The notes under the pieces were generated by a model. It made no database searches. It saw nothing but the letters and a program-made list of their open reading frames with translations, and was not told the DNA's origin. The position numbers were made by a program, and so were the translations under genes. Below are positions 43,644 to 52,434 of a stretch of DNA of 64,000 bases, piece after piece; positions within the stretch are counted from its first letter, which is position 1; each line of letters starts with the position of its first letter. The stretch comes from Chryseobacterium sp. ISL-80 (GTDB lineage: Bacteria > Bacillota > Bacilli > Bacillales > Cytobacillaceae): NCBI GenBank assembly GCA_018613055.1, contig JAGGQZ010000013.1, positions 310,001-374,000 of the forward strand, written 5' to 3'.

Positions 43644-44972
43644 GTGAAAAAGCAGATACTCTCACTAGCAGTAGTCAGTACTTTAAGCCTGGGGGCCATT
43701 GTAAGCCCATTTTATACGAATCATGCGAATGCAGAATCAATTTCGAATCTGGAAAAACAAAGGCAGGAAGCTTTAAATAAGCGTTCCGGTTTAAACAGTG
43801 AAATTGATGAGAAAAAATCTAAAATAACTGAGATTCAATCTGAACAAGATCAAGTCAAGAATGAAATCAGTGCATTAGATAATTCAGTGAAAGATACCGA
43901 AAAGAAAATTCAAGATAAAACTGCACAGATCGCCCAAACAACGGCTGAAATTGAGCAGTTGAAAGTTGAAATCGCAGAACTGATTGAGCGTATTGAAAAA
44001 AGAAATGAATTATTGAAGGAAAAGGCCCGCTCTATGCAGGAAAGCGGGGGAACGGTAAGTTATATGGACGTTCTCCTGGGTGCACAAAGCTTCAGTGATT
44101 TCATCGACCGAGTAAATGCGGTTACGACCATTGTACAAGCTGACAGAGGTATTCTTGAGCAGCATCAAAAAGATAAAGACGACTTGGAGAAAAAGCAAAA
44201 GGAAGTTGAAACAAAGCTTGCAAACCTTCAATCGATGAAGAAAGACTTGGAAGACTTGAAAGTTCAGCTTAAAGGGAAAATTGCTAAACAGAAAGAATTG
44301 ATGAAAGAGCTTGAACACGAAGAGCACAAAATGCACGGAGAAATCAATGATATTGCCGAACAGCAGCAAATCTTAGCTTCACAAGCAGCAGCAATCGAAA
44401 AAGCGATCGCCCTTGAGAAGAAGCGTCAGGCTGAGATTGCAGCCGAGCGTGAGAGACAAGCTAAATTAGCTAGGGAAAGAGCAGCGGCGGCAGCGAAACA
44501 GAAAAACAGCGGATCATCTGCTTCCGCTTCAACTGCACCAGCTCCTGAAGTTTCTGCCCCTCCAGTATCGAATGGCATGTTCATGTGGCCTGCTCGTGGT
44601 TATGTTTCTTCAAACACTGGTTCAAGATGGGGAGCTTATCACTATGGAATCGATATTGCTAGCGGTGGAACTGTTCCAATCGTAGCCGCAGCGGATGGGT
44701 ATGTCAGCCAATCTTATACATCCAGCAGTTATGGAGAAGTTATCTTTATCACCCATTCTATTAACGGACAGATTTATACGACTGTTTATGCACACATGAG
44801 ATCTGGTTCAAGAAAAGTAGGGCAAGGTTCAGTAGTATCAAAAGGACAAAGAATTGGTACAATGGGCAGCACAGGCCAATCGACAGGTCAGCACTTGCAC
44901 TTCGAATTGCACAAAGGACCTTGGACTCCTGACAAGAGAAACTATGTCAATCCAATTCCATATTTGAGATAA
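43644..44972 (+). CDS. coiled-coil M23 family peptidoglycan hydrolase
   Basis: A secreted EnvC/NlpD-like hydrolase, 442 residues. A signal peptide (MKKQILSLAVVSTLSLGAIV...NHANA, cleavage near residue 31), a long coiled coil (about 35-270), an Ala/Ser/Pro linker, and an M23 peptidase domain (about 305-442) with the zinc ligands HYGID and HLHFELH. Right after ftsEX, it is the likely hydrolase that FtsEX activates; in B. subtilis that role is filled by CwlO, encoded elsewhere and with an NlpC/P60 domain instead. The GTG start (43644) follows GAGGGGAAAG. A terminator follows. Confidence 0.92.
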   Translation: MKKQILSLAVVSTLSLGAIVSPFYTNHANAESISNLEKQRQEALNKRSGLNSEIDEKKSKITEIQSEQDQVKNEISALDNSVKDTEKKIQDKTAQIAQTTAEIEQLKVEIAELIERIEKRNELLKEKARSMQESGGTVSYMDVLLGAQSFSDFIDRVNAVTTIVQADRGILEQHQKDKDDLEKKQKEVETKLANLQSMKKDLEDLKVQLKGKIAKQKELMKELEHEEHKMHGEINDIAEQQQILASQAAAIEKAIALEKKRQAEIAAERERQAKLARERAAAAAKQKNSGSSASASTAPAPEVSAPPVSNGMFMWPARGYVSSNTGSRWGAYHYGIDIASGGTVPIVAAADGYVSQSYTSSSYGEVIFITHSINGQIYTTVYAHMRSGSRKVGQGSVVSKGQRIGTMGSTGQSTGQHLHFELHKGPWTPDKRNYVNPIPYLR

Positions 44973-44979
44973 TCACTTT

Positions 44980-45012
44980 AAGGAAGAGATTTCGCATCTC
45001 TTCCTTTTTTAT
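44980..45012 (+). terminator. terminator after the M23 hydrolase gene
   Basis: AAGGAAGAGAT pairs with ATCTCTTCCTT over TTCGC, followed by TTTT. Confidence 0.92.
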
Positions 45013-45174
45013 TTTCCCGTTTAATAGTCTCGGAAACTTGTAAAATAAAACCAGAAACGATTTTTGCCTGAAATTAATCCTTCATACCCTGTCCCTCTTC
45101 GTCATATAATGGGAATCATAGAAAATTTTACGGCAGAGGAGCAGTTGATGCGGTAAACAGGAAGGAGTTTGGCA

Positions 45175-46626
45175 ATGGAACGTAAGTGGATTGCCATTTT
45201 GATGGCGGGCTCGCTGCTGACTGGTGCGGGGAGTACATACGCCGGAATGCAATGGTACGAGAGCAAGGCTGGGGTGCTGGATCGCCAGATTGTCCCTTTC
45301 AAGGATAATGCGAGAGCAGAATCAGGCGAGCAGGGCAGTCTTGAAAAAGTGGAGCAGGCTTACAGTTTGATTTTTAATAGTTATGTGGAAAAAGTAGAGG
45401 AAGATAAGCTGGTTGAAGGTGCGATTAAGGGCATGTTGTCAACCTTGGAGGATCCTTATTCGGTCTATATGGACAAGGAAACCGCCAAGCAATTCAATCA
45501 GACTCTGGAGTCATCATTTGAGGGGATTGGCGCTGAAGTCAGTTCAGTCGATGGAAAAATCGTGATTGTTTCGCCTTTTAAAAATTCACCTGCGGAAAAA
45601 GCAGGTTTGAAGCCGAACGACCAAATTCTAAAGGTTGATGGTGAAAGTATTGAAGGCTTGGACTTGTTCGAAGCGACAACGAAAATACGCGGAAAAAAAG
45701 GGACACCTGTCGTACTCGAGATTGGACGAAAAGGCTTGAAGGATCCACTGCAGGTAAAAGTCGTCCGTGATGAAATCCCTCAGATTACCGTTTATAGTGA
45801 TATGAAAAAGGTAAATGGCGAAAAAATTGGTTATCTTGAGATTACTTCATTTTCCGAAGATACATCCAAGGAGTTCAATAAAGAACTGAAGGCTTTGGAA
45901 AAAGAGGGAATGGATGCGCTGCTGATCGATGTGCGCGGCAATCCTGGCGGGCTGCTTTCGAGCGTCGAAGAGATTTTACGTGTGCTGATACCTAAAGATA
46001 AGCCGCTTTATCAAATAGAGGAACGCAGCGGTGATAAGACACGTTATTTTTCCAATTTGGATAAAGCAAAAGACTATCCAATTGGCGTGCTGACAAATGA
46101 CGGCAGTGCATCCGCATCGGAAATATTGGCCGGGGCATTGAAGGAAGCGGGCGGATATCCTGTTATCGGCGAGAAGACCTTTGGCAAGGGAACAGTCCAG
46201 CAGGCTGTGCCGATGGGTGATGGCAGCAATATCAAGCTGACGCTGTTCAAATGGCTGACGCCGGACGGAAACTGGATTCATAAGAAAGGCATCGAGCCAA
46301 CCGTCGAAGTCAACCAGCCGGCGTTGTATGACACGCATCCAATCCAGGCTGAAAAACCGCTAAGGCTGGATATGAATAACGAGCAGGTCAAGAACGCCCA
46401 GCAAATCCTTGCAGGCCTTGGATTCGAGCCTGGTCGTACAGATGGCTACTTCAGCGACAAGACTGAAATCGCCGTCAAGGCGTTTCAGCGTAATAAGAGC
46501 ATGAATGTAACAGGCGTGATTGACGCTAAAACGGCCTCCGCGCTGGAGGAAGCCGCAAGAGAAGCGATGAAGCAGGAAGAGAACGATTTGCAGCTGCAGA
46601 CCGCGTTGAGGCTGCTGGCGAAATAA
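45175..46626 (+). CDS. ctpB: S41 family carboxy-terminal processing protease CtpB
   Basis: CtpB is a PDZ serine protease that, in B. subtilis, is secreted into the space around the forespore and cleaves SpoIVFA to help activate sigma-K. The 483-residue protein has an N-terminal signal/anchor (IAILMAGSLLTGAGSTYAG), a PDZ domain (about 85-175), the S41 core with catalytic Ser in NDGSASASEILAGAL and Lys in GEKTFGKGTVQQ, and a C-terminal peptidoglycan-binding domain (about 400-465). TTG at 45169 touches the ribosome site AAGGAG; the ATG at 45175 is correctly spaced. minJ follows, as in B. subtilis. Confidence 0.94.
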   Translation: MERKWIAILMAGSLLTGAGSTYAGMQWYESKAGVLDRQIVPFKDNARAESGEQGSLEKVEQAYSLIFNSYVEKVEEDKLVEGAIKGMLSTLEDPYSVYMDKETAKQFNQTLESSFEGIGAEVSSVDGKIVIVSPFKNSPAEKAGLKPNDQILKVDGESIEGLDLFEATTKIRGKKGTPVVLEIGRKGLKDPLQVKVVRDEIPQITVYSDMKKVNGEKIGYLEITSFSEDTSKEFNKELKALEKEGMDALLIDVRGNPGGLLSSVEEILRVLIPKDKPLYQIEERSGDKTRYFSNLDKAKDYPIGVLTNDGSASASEILAGALKEAGGYPVIGEKTFGKGTVQQAVPMGDGSNIKLTLFKWLTPDGNWIHKKGIEPTVEVNQPALYDTHPIQAEKPLRLDMNNEQVKNAQQILAGLGFEPGRTDGYFSDKTEIAVKAFQRNKSMNVTGVIDAKTASALEEAAREAMKQEENDLQLQTALRLLAK

Positions 46627-46706
46627 CATTCAGTTGGATTGAGTGTTAGACTGCTGTCCGGGTAATGACCTCCAATTTCAAGTTTAGGATAGACTGCTGG
46701 TGAAAA

Positions 46707-46742
46707 TGCGCTGTACCTTAGACAGGGGTGCAGCGTATTTTT
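46707..46742 (+). terminator. ctpB terminator
   Basis: TGCGCTGTACC pairs with GGTGCAGCGTA over nine bases, followed by TTTTTG. It lies 80 bp after the stop. Confidence 0.72.
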
Positions 46743-46758
46743 GTTAGTTTATGGAAAA

Positions 46759-46871
46759 CGTAGAGAATATGCATCATTTCGTAGAGAATATGGCCGCTTT
46801 CGTAGAGAATAAGTAACATTTCGTAGAGATTCCAGACCAAACCATAGAGAATAACCCGGATTCCCTAGAGA
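46759..46871 (+). repeat. 21-bp-phased repeat array B (CGTAGAGAAT)
   Basis: CGTAGAGA at 46759, 46780, 46801 and 46822, then CATAGAGA at 46843 and CCTAGAGA at 46864: six units at exactly 21-bp spacing, decaying to the right. Each unit reads CGTAGAG(A/T)(A/T)T-N8-TTT. The core is the reverse complement of array A's. The array lies between the ctpB terminator and minJ and is the only structure found in that gap besides the terminator. Confidence 0.9.
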
Positions 46872-47008
46872 TTAGTTGCGTACGCCCTAATAATTCCCCG
46901 CAAGAAAAAAATCCCATCCCATTTCCGCAACTATTAATAGGTTTTACCCCCCAGATTTGATAGAATAAGCTTAATATCATGTAATTTTACGGGGATGGTG
47001 ACATAGGG

Positions 47009-48202
47009 GTGGCACAGGATTGGTTCATTGAGCTTTTGAAAGGGACGGGCAGGCTTCTGCTTCACCCTGTGTTCTATTATTCTTTCTTTATAGCTGCGGT
47101 TATTGGTGTTTCGCGCGTGAAACGGGAGCGGAAGAACTTCACGGTCCGGTCGGAGGATGCTTATTTTGAGCTCAGGCAGCTGTTTCCGGTCGGGCTGCTT
47201 GTCGGTCTGGTGATTTCGCTCATCACAGTAGCTGCAGGGATTACGATTCCATTCGCGGCGATTGTGTTAATTGCGGCTGCGACATTGCTATTGAGCTTTA
47301 CCACGAGAGTCAGGCTGCTGGCTCCTGCCTATACGGTTGGCGCTGCTTTCTTTGCTCTGGCTTTTCTGTCTGGCAAAAAGATCGAGCTTCCGCTGGTAGG
47401 CGACTTGTTTGCAAATTTGGATGAAAAAATATATCCATCCATTGCAATTTTGTTGGCGTTGCTGACAATTGGCGAGGGATTCCTGATTTTAAAGAATGGC
47501 AAAAAGGGGACTTCTCCTAAGCTGATTAAAAGCAAGCGTGGCCAGATGGTTGGTGTCCACGAGGTGAAACGGCTGTGGCTGGTTCCGGCATTCATGCTCA
47601 TTCCGGGAAACATCCTGACCATGCCGTTCGAGTGGTGGCCGGTGTTCACACTTGGCGACAATACATATTCATTGCTTCTCGTTCCATTCGCGATCGGCAT
47701 GCACCAGCAAATTCAGGGCATGCTGCCGAGGGAGGCCATTCAGCAGCAGGGCAGCCGTGTAATCGGACTTGGCATCCTGACCACCCTCATTTCGGCAACC
47801 GGATACTGGTACCCAATTGCATCCATTGCAGCTGTGTCGATTGCTATCATCGGCCGCGAAGTTTTGACTTACACACAGCGAATGCACGAAGAGAGCAGGC
47901 CGTTCTATTTTTCAAAAAAGAATCATGGCGTGATGATTCTCGGCATTCTGCCAGAATCGCCGGCCGATAAAATGGCTCTGGAAGTTGGGGAGCTTGTCAC
48001 AAAGGTCAATGGCACGAACGTCAATGACGAAAAAACATTTTACGAGGCTCTGTCTCGAAACAGGGCGCATTGTAAGCTGGAAGTTCTTGATACGAACGGG
48101 CAGATTCGCTTTGTGCAACGGGCGTTATATGAAGGGGATCACCATGAGCTGGGCATCCTCTTCGTACAGGATGAGAAAAAGTGGGACAGTGAAGTTGGAT
48201 AA
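47009..48202 (+). CDS. minJ: cell division topological factor MinJ (PDZ membrane protein)
   Basis: MinJ bridges DivIVA and MinD to place the division inhibitor at poles and septa in Bacillus. The 397-residue protein (the B. subtilis length) has about eight membrane segments in residues 15-300 and a C-terminal PDZ domain (about 305-390; VMILGILPESPADKMALEVGELVTKVNG). GTG start at 47009 after GGGGATGG. Its place directly after ctpB corresponds to yvjD/minJ in B. subtilis. Confidence 0.9.
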   Translation: MAQDWFIELLKGTGRLLLHPVFYYSFFIAAVIGVSRVKRERKNFTVRSEDAYFELRQLFPVGLLVGLVISLITVAAGITIPFAAIVLIAAATLLLSFTTRVRLLAPAYTVGAAFFALAFLSGKKIELPLVGDLFANLDEKIYPSIAILLALLTIGEGFLILKNGKKGTSPKLIKSKRGQMVGVHEVKRLWLVPAFMLIPGNILTMPFEWWPVFTLGDNTYSLLLVPFAIGMHQQIQGMLPREAIQQQGSRVIGLGILTTLISATGYWYPIASIAAVSIAIIGREVLTYTQRMHEESRPFYFSKKNHGVMILGILPESPADKMALEVGELVTKVNGTNVNDEKTFYEALSRNRAHCKLEVLDTNGQIRFVQRALYEGDHHELGILFVQDEKKWDSEVG

Positions 48203-48209
48203 GGAACCA

Positions 48210-48245
48210 AAACAGGAGCCATCACAAAAGGCTCCCGTTTTTTGT
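48210..48245 (+). terminator. minJ terminator
   Basis: GGAGCC (with flanking AAC) pairs with GGCTCC (with GTT) over ATCACAAAA, followed by a T-run. It abuts the tandem repeat tract. Confidence 0.82.
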
Positions 48246-48590
48246 TTTATGTCACAACCACGGTCCTCAAGATCAACAAAGTCAATATTGATACCAATTT
48301 GCCTAGAGGCTTCCCGCCTTTGCATTATTCCGCAACCCCGGCCCTCAAAATCAACAAAGTCAATATTGATATCACTTCGTCTTGAGACTCCCGCTTTTGC
48401 ATTATTTCACAGCCCCGGTCCTCAAGAACATCAAAGTCAAAATGATATCACTTTGCCTTGAGACTCCCGCTTTTGCATTATTTCACAGCCCCGGTCCTCA
48501 AGAACATCAAAGTCAATATAGACATCACTTTGCCTTGAGGCTCCCGCTTTTGCATTATTCCACAACCCCGGTCCTCAAGATCTCAAATTT
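48246..48590 (-). repeat. five-unit 76-78-bp tandem repeat made from the 3' end of the gerAC-like gene
   Basis: The block GGTCCTCAAG (and variants) recurs at 48262, 48340, 48417, 48493 and 48570: spacings 78, 77, 76 and 77 bp. The unit at 48570 is the real C-terminal coding end of the germination lipoprotein gene; the four others lie beyond its stop codon. On the minus strand each unit carries a copy of the LRTG-coding sequence, and most keep the stop as TAATG, so a 25-residue frame starts where the previous ends in the first and third copies. The copies diverge with distance from the gene. Confidence 0.88.
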
Positions 48591-49685
48591 GATTTTGACA
48601 TCGACTTTGCTGTCGGGGTATATTTCATGCCAACTCTTAGTAGTCAGATTGGAATGGCGGACGTTTTTTCGGTAGATTTCGCCGAATCCGAACGGGTCTG
48701 AGTTAAGTTCCTGAGCTTTTGTTATTAAGCCTTCAATATCGGATTTTATCTTACCGCTGAGTTTTTTCTCCAGCTGCTTGAGGCTGTCCGGACTTTTCAG
48801 GTCGAGCGCCTGGTTGACTTCAAGCAGCCTGGTTTTGAGTGTGATCTTCAGTTCGAATTTCGGGGTGTCTTTATCAATCAGCTTGATATCCGTTTTGCTG
48901 TTGATGGTATCAAGGACAACGGCGAGTTCATCTGGCCCCTCGACGGCCTTTGTATAATGGAGTCCATCGGGGGATACGGTTAGCTCAATCGAACCTGCCT
49001 TATAGCGGTCATTGATCAGTTTCAGGAAAAAGGCTTCCTCTGGATTGATTTTGCCTACCATTTTATCATCACTGATCAGTGCCATCCCGGTTATGACGAT
49101 TTCTCCTCCTCTATCTTTAATCAATGGCATGCTTGGATCCACACCGGGTGCATAATAGTCGTGCATTGTTTCCTGTAGGGTCGAGGAGGGAACTGTTTCT
49201 CCCTTGGTGTTCTGGTCGAGCTGTTTATAAATCATCTGGCTGATATCAGCGAACTTTGAATTTTTCTGGTCGAGAAGTTTTTTTGTGTTTCCTTCCACGA
49301 CAGCCAGGTAGGTAAGGTCGCTGATGGAAGGGTCACGTGACAGTGTATCCGCGAGATTGATCAATCCGAGTTTGACGACTTCTTCGCTAAAAAGGGCTAC
49401 ACGCAACTGGCCTGACTGCAATTTTTTCGGGCTTTTTAAATCGGCTTCTATACGCGCCCCTTTACTTGTCAGGGCTTTGGTCGTAAGGACAACAGAATTT
49501 TGCGGTGCATTTGGATCGATTTGCAGCATCACGAAGGTTGTCTGGAGCTCTCCATCCTCAGTGACATCATAGCCTACCGTGGTGATGAGGCCCATCCGTT
49601 CCAACGTCTTTGGATCTGCACAGCCGGTCGTCAGGAAGGCAGAGATCAATAGAACACTTATCCTACTCCATGTTTTTCGCAGCAT
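48555..49685 (-). CDS. Ger(x)C family spore germination lipoprotein (GerAC-like)
   Basis: The lipoprotein subunit of a GerA-type nutrient germinant receptor in the spore inner membrane. The 376-residue protein has a lipoprotein signal with lipobox LTTGC, MGLITTVGYDVTEDG near the start and a C-terminal domain with SDPFGFGEIYRKN and SWHEIYPDSKVDVKIKFEILRTG typical of Ger(x)C. The ATG at 49685 lies within the end of the upstream permease gene with AGGTGAGG before it; a GTG at 49694 is less likely. It is the last gene of the operon. Its 3' end is tandemly duplicated downstream. Confidence 0.9.
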   Translation of the reverse strand: MLRKTWSRISVLLISAFLTTGCADPKTLERMGLITTVGYDVTEDGELQTTFVMLQIDPNAPQNSVVLTTKALTSKGARIEADLKSPKKLQSGQLRVALFSEEVVKLGLINLADTLSRDPSISDLTYLAVVEGNTKKLLDQKNSKFADISQMIYKQLDQNTKGETVPSSTLQETMHDYYAPGVDPSMPLIKDRGGEIVITGMALISDDKMVGKINPEEAFFLKLINDRYKAGSIELTVSPDGLHYTKAVEGPDELAVVLDTINSKTDIKLIDKDTPKFELKITLKTRLLEVNQALDLKSPDSLKQLEKKLSGKIKSDIEGLITKAQELNSDPFGFGEIYRKNVRHSNLTTKSWHEIYPDSKVDVKIKFEILRTGVVE

Positions 49686-50793
49686 TTCCCTCACCTTTTT
49701 TCGAAAAAAGTTTCTGCTTAATCAGGACAGCGGCATAAAGGACGAACGGATATCCGAAAATTAAATAAAACGCTCCCCTCGCAAAATAGTCATTCATCAT
49801 GTTGATTTGCAGCCTGTTCATTGGGTAAAGCAGGGTCAAATACATCATGACTAAAAGCAGCCAGCTGATTTTCTGTTCTTTTTTATTGAACATCCGGGCT
49901 ATCCCGCGAGCGGCCGACCACATATAGAACATCAGATTCGGCAGGATCAGCAGGACCCAGAACGTGATCGCCACATATTCGAATCTCTCGATGAACGGGA
50001 AGCGGACGATTTTGAAAAGGGATAAGGTGCCCCAGATGGTCCTTTCAAGCTGGCCTCCGCTGAAGTAGGCAAGAGAAATGACCATGAGCGCAAGATAGAG
50101 GACCGTTGTGAACAACAATCCATATTGCATATGCCTGTGCACACTGTCCTTTTCTTTTAAAAAAGGATAAATGATATAGAGGATCTCAAAGCCTACGACG
50201 GTGAAGGTCATCTGCTTTGCTCCTCGCAGCATGTCGGGGATGCTCGCTTCGAATATCGGGAACAGATAGTCCCACTTCGCAAACTGGAAGGGATAGGCGA
50301 GCAGCAGGATGATCCACAAGGAAAGGACGACGCTGAAAAAACTGACACCCACGATTGTCCTCAAACCGCCGTTCAAAGCGTAATACACAAGGTAGATAAG
50401 CGTGAGCGCGAGCAGCCAGTTCGGGACCTCCGGGAAAATCCATGCCTGGATGACCTCGATATAGTTTCTGACGATGACATGGAAGCTGCCAAGGCAATAG
50501 AGGACGAAAATAAAATTCAATAAGTTTCCAAGCCATTTTCCAAGCACATCATATTGAATACCGTATAAATCCGCTGTTTCATAGGCAGCAAGGGTTTTCA
50601 CCATCACGAAACCGACGACAGCCGTGGCTGCTCCGCTAAGAATGACGGAAACCCAGGCATCATGTTTTGCCTCAAGGTAGATAATGCGCTGGAAACCCTG
50701 GACTCCGACTCCGAGCTGCATGGAATGGACGATGAAGAACAGCAGGAATGTGTTGAACATCTGCTGGGGTTTGGGCTGGATTAAAACCTTCAT
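49663..50793 (-). CDS. GerAB-like spore germination permease
   Basis: The multi-membrane-spanning subunit (APC superfamily) of a GerA-type receptor, thought to bind the germinant. 376 residues with about ten hydrophobic segments, the N-terminal FLLFFIVHSMQLGVGVQGFQ and conserved AWVSVILSGAA. It begins 17 bp after the GerAA stop and overlaps the start of the GerAC gene, giving the usual A-B-C order. Which germinant it senses cannot be told. Confidence 0.9.
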   Translation of the reverse strand: MKVLIQPKPQQMFNTFLLFFIVHSMQLGVGVQGFQRIIYLEAKHDAWVSVILSGAATAVVGFVMVKTLAAYETADLYGIQYDVLGKWLGNLLNFIFVLYCLGSFHVIVRNYIEVIQAWIFPEVPNWLLALTLIYLVYYALNGGLRTIVGVSFFSVVLSLWIILLLAYPFQFAKWDYLFPIFEASIPDMLRGAKQMTFTVVGFEILYIIYPFLKEKDSVHRHMQYGLLFTTVLYLALMVISLAYFSGGQLERTIWGTLSLFKIVRFPFIERFEYVAITFWVLLILPNLMFYMWSAARGIARMFNKKEQKISWLLLVMMYLTLLYPMNRLQINMMNDYFARGAFYLIFGYPFVLYAAVLIKQKLFSKKGEGNAAKNME

Positions 50794-50809
50794 TCATAAC
50801 ACCACAACT

Positions 50810-52315
50810 TTACTCTTTGGTTTTCTTAGTCTGGAATTTCATGCTGTCAACAGGTCTTGTTTGATAAGGCCTTTTATTGGTCCAGGCCATCGGCAGCCGG
50901 AAGATGCTGTCGCGCCAATCTGAAAAACGCGGCGGATAAAAGGGTGTCAGGAACGGGACGCCCATACTTGTCTGTCTGATCAGGTGAATCAGCAGGAAAC
51001 AAAAGCCGATCATCAGCCCGTAAAAACCCCAGAAGCCAGCTAAAATGATCAGCGGAAACCGCAAGATCCGGATAACATTGCCCATCATATAGTTTGGTGT
51101 CGTGAACGAGGCCAGCGCGCTGACAGCAATGATAATAATCAGGATATTGCTCGTGAATCCGGCATCAACCGCAGCCGTCCCGACAACGATACCGCCTACG
51201 ATACCCATCGTCTGGCCAACCTTTGTCGGCAAACGGGCCCCTGCCTCCCGCAGCAGTTCAATCATGACTTCCAAAAGCAAAGCCTCGATGATAGGAGGGA
51301 AGGGGACAAGGGACCTTGATTCCCCTAGCGGGATCAGGAGTGTCTGCGGAATGATTTCATAGTGGAAGGTCAGGGCTGCCACATAGATGGCCGTGAAAAA
51401 AATTGAAACAACCATCGAAAATACTCTTAGCAGACGCAAAAAGGTGCCGATTTGCCATCTGACACTTTCATCCTCCATGCTCTGGAAAAATTCGAAAAAA
51501 CTTAATGGCGCTCCAATCACCTGTACGCTGCCATCCACCAGCAATGCCACCTTCCCGTTCAACAGCCAGGAGCAGGCGCGATCCGGTCTTTCTGTCATCA
51601 GAAGCTGCGGGAAGATCGCGAACGAATTGTCCTCGACCAGTTGAACGAGCATCGAGCTGTCAATGACACTGTCGATCTGGATTTTCTGGATTCGTTCCCT
51701 CATTCGATCGACCATTTCTTCATCGGCAATATGTTTTATATATAGAAGGGATACTGCTGAATTCGTCTGTGTGCCCAATGTGAAACTTTCATTGCATACA
51801 TTCGGGTTAGAAATATATCTCCTGATCAGCGAGATATTCGTAGCAAGACTTTCATTGAAAGCGATTTGCGGCCCCAACACTTGTGATTCGTTTTCCGGGC
51901 GTGTCAGGGATCGGTTTTCCTGGGTTCCGACCGCTGCCTCGATAATGACGGGAAAGCCCTGGGAGTGGACGAGCGCCGATCCTTTTAAGATTTTTTCAAT
52001 ACAATCCTCAATATACTTCACCTTTGAAACGGTTCCGAGGGTGATCTTTTTATAAGCTTCATCTGGCGAAGCCTGGACTCCTTCAAGCTGGCGAAGGATA
52101 TCCTCGTTAATCATCGTGTTATCCGTCATGGTGTCAAGGTAGATCAGTGTAAACCCATTTGGCAATTCCTTAATGTTCAGGTCGGCACTATGATGGAAGA
52201 GGTCTTTCATTCTTTGGATGAAGTCCTCTTTTTGGACAGGAATCAATTCCTTGTCGTCGAGATTTTTTTCATTCAGGCGGTCAGGAGCTTCAGGTTTCTT
52301 TTTCTTGAAGAACAT
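50810..52315 (-). CDS. GerAA-like spore germination protein
   Basis: The large subunit of a GerA-type receptor. 501 residues: a hydrophilic N-terminal half (FHHSADLNIKELP, QGFPVIIEAA, SLIRRYISNPNV, SVIDSSMLVQLVEDNSF, DRACSWLLNGKVALLVDGS), then about five membrane segments with the family motif ALLLEVMIELLREAGARLPTKVGQTMGIVGG. The frame extends to 52360, but GGAGGG lies before the ATG at 52315. Start of a gerA-type operon, expected to be expressed in the forespore; no clear sigma-G promoter was picked out. Confidence 0.92.
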   Translation of the reverse strand: MFFKKKKPEAPDRLNEKNLDDKELIPVQKEDFIQRMKDLFHHSADLNIKELPNGFTLIYLDTMTDNTMINEDILRQLEGVQASPDEAYKKITLGTVSKVKYIEDCIEKILKGSALVHSQGFPVIIEAAVGTQENRSLTRPENESQVLGPQIAFNESLATNISLIRRYISNPNVCNESFTLGTQTNSAVSLLYIKHIADEEMVDRMRERIQKIQIDSVIDSSMLVQLVEDNSFAIFPQLLMTERPDRACSWLLNGKVALLVDGSVQVIGAPLSFFEFFQSMEDESVRWQIGTFLRLLRVFSMVVSIFFTAIYVAALTFHYEIIPQTLLIPLGESRSLVPFPPIIEALLLEVMIELLREAGARLPTKVGQTMGIVGGIVVGTAAVDAGFTSNILIIIIAVSALASFTTPNYMMGNVIRILRFPLIILAGFWGFYGLMIGFCFLLIHLIRQTSMGVPFLTPFYPPRFSDWRDSIFRLPMAWTNKRPYQTRPVDSMKFQTKKTKE

Positions 52316-52434
52316 AAAAAAATCCCTCCGATGCATTCCTCTACTTGAGAGGTTTTGCATTAAAGGGAAAAATTATACTGTGATCGAAAGCGAAGGTGCT
52401 ATAGCCACTGCTTAAAGAAAGAAGTCGAAATCAT

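Noticed and set aside
48382-48675. 97-codon plus-strand frame over the gerAC tandem repeats
   Set aside because: Produced by the repeat period and antisense to the germination gene; no ribosome site or family motif.
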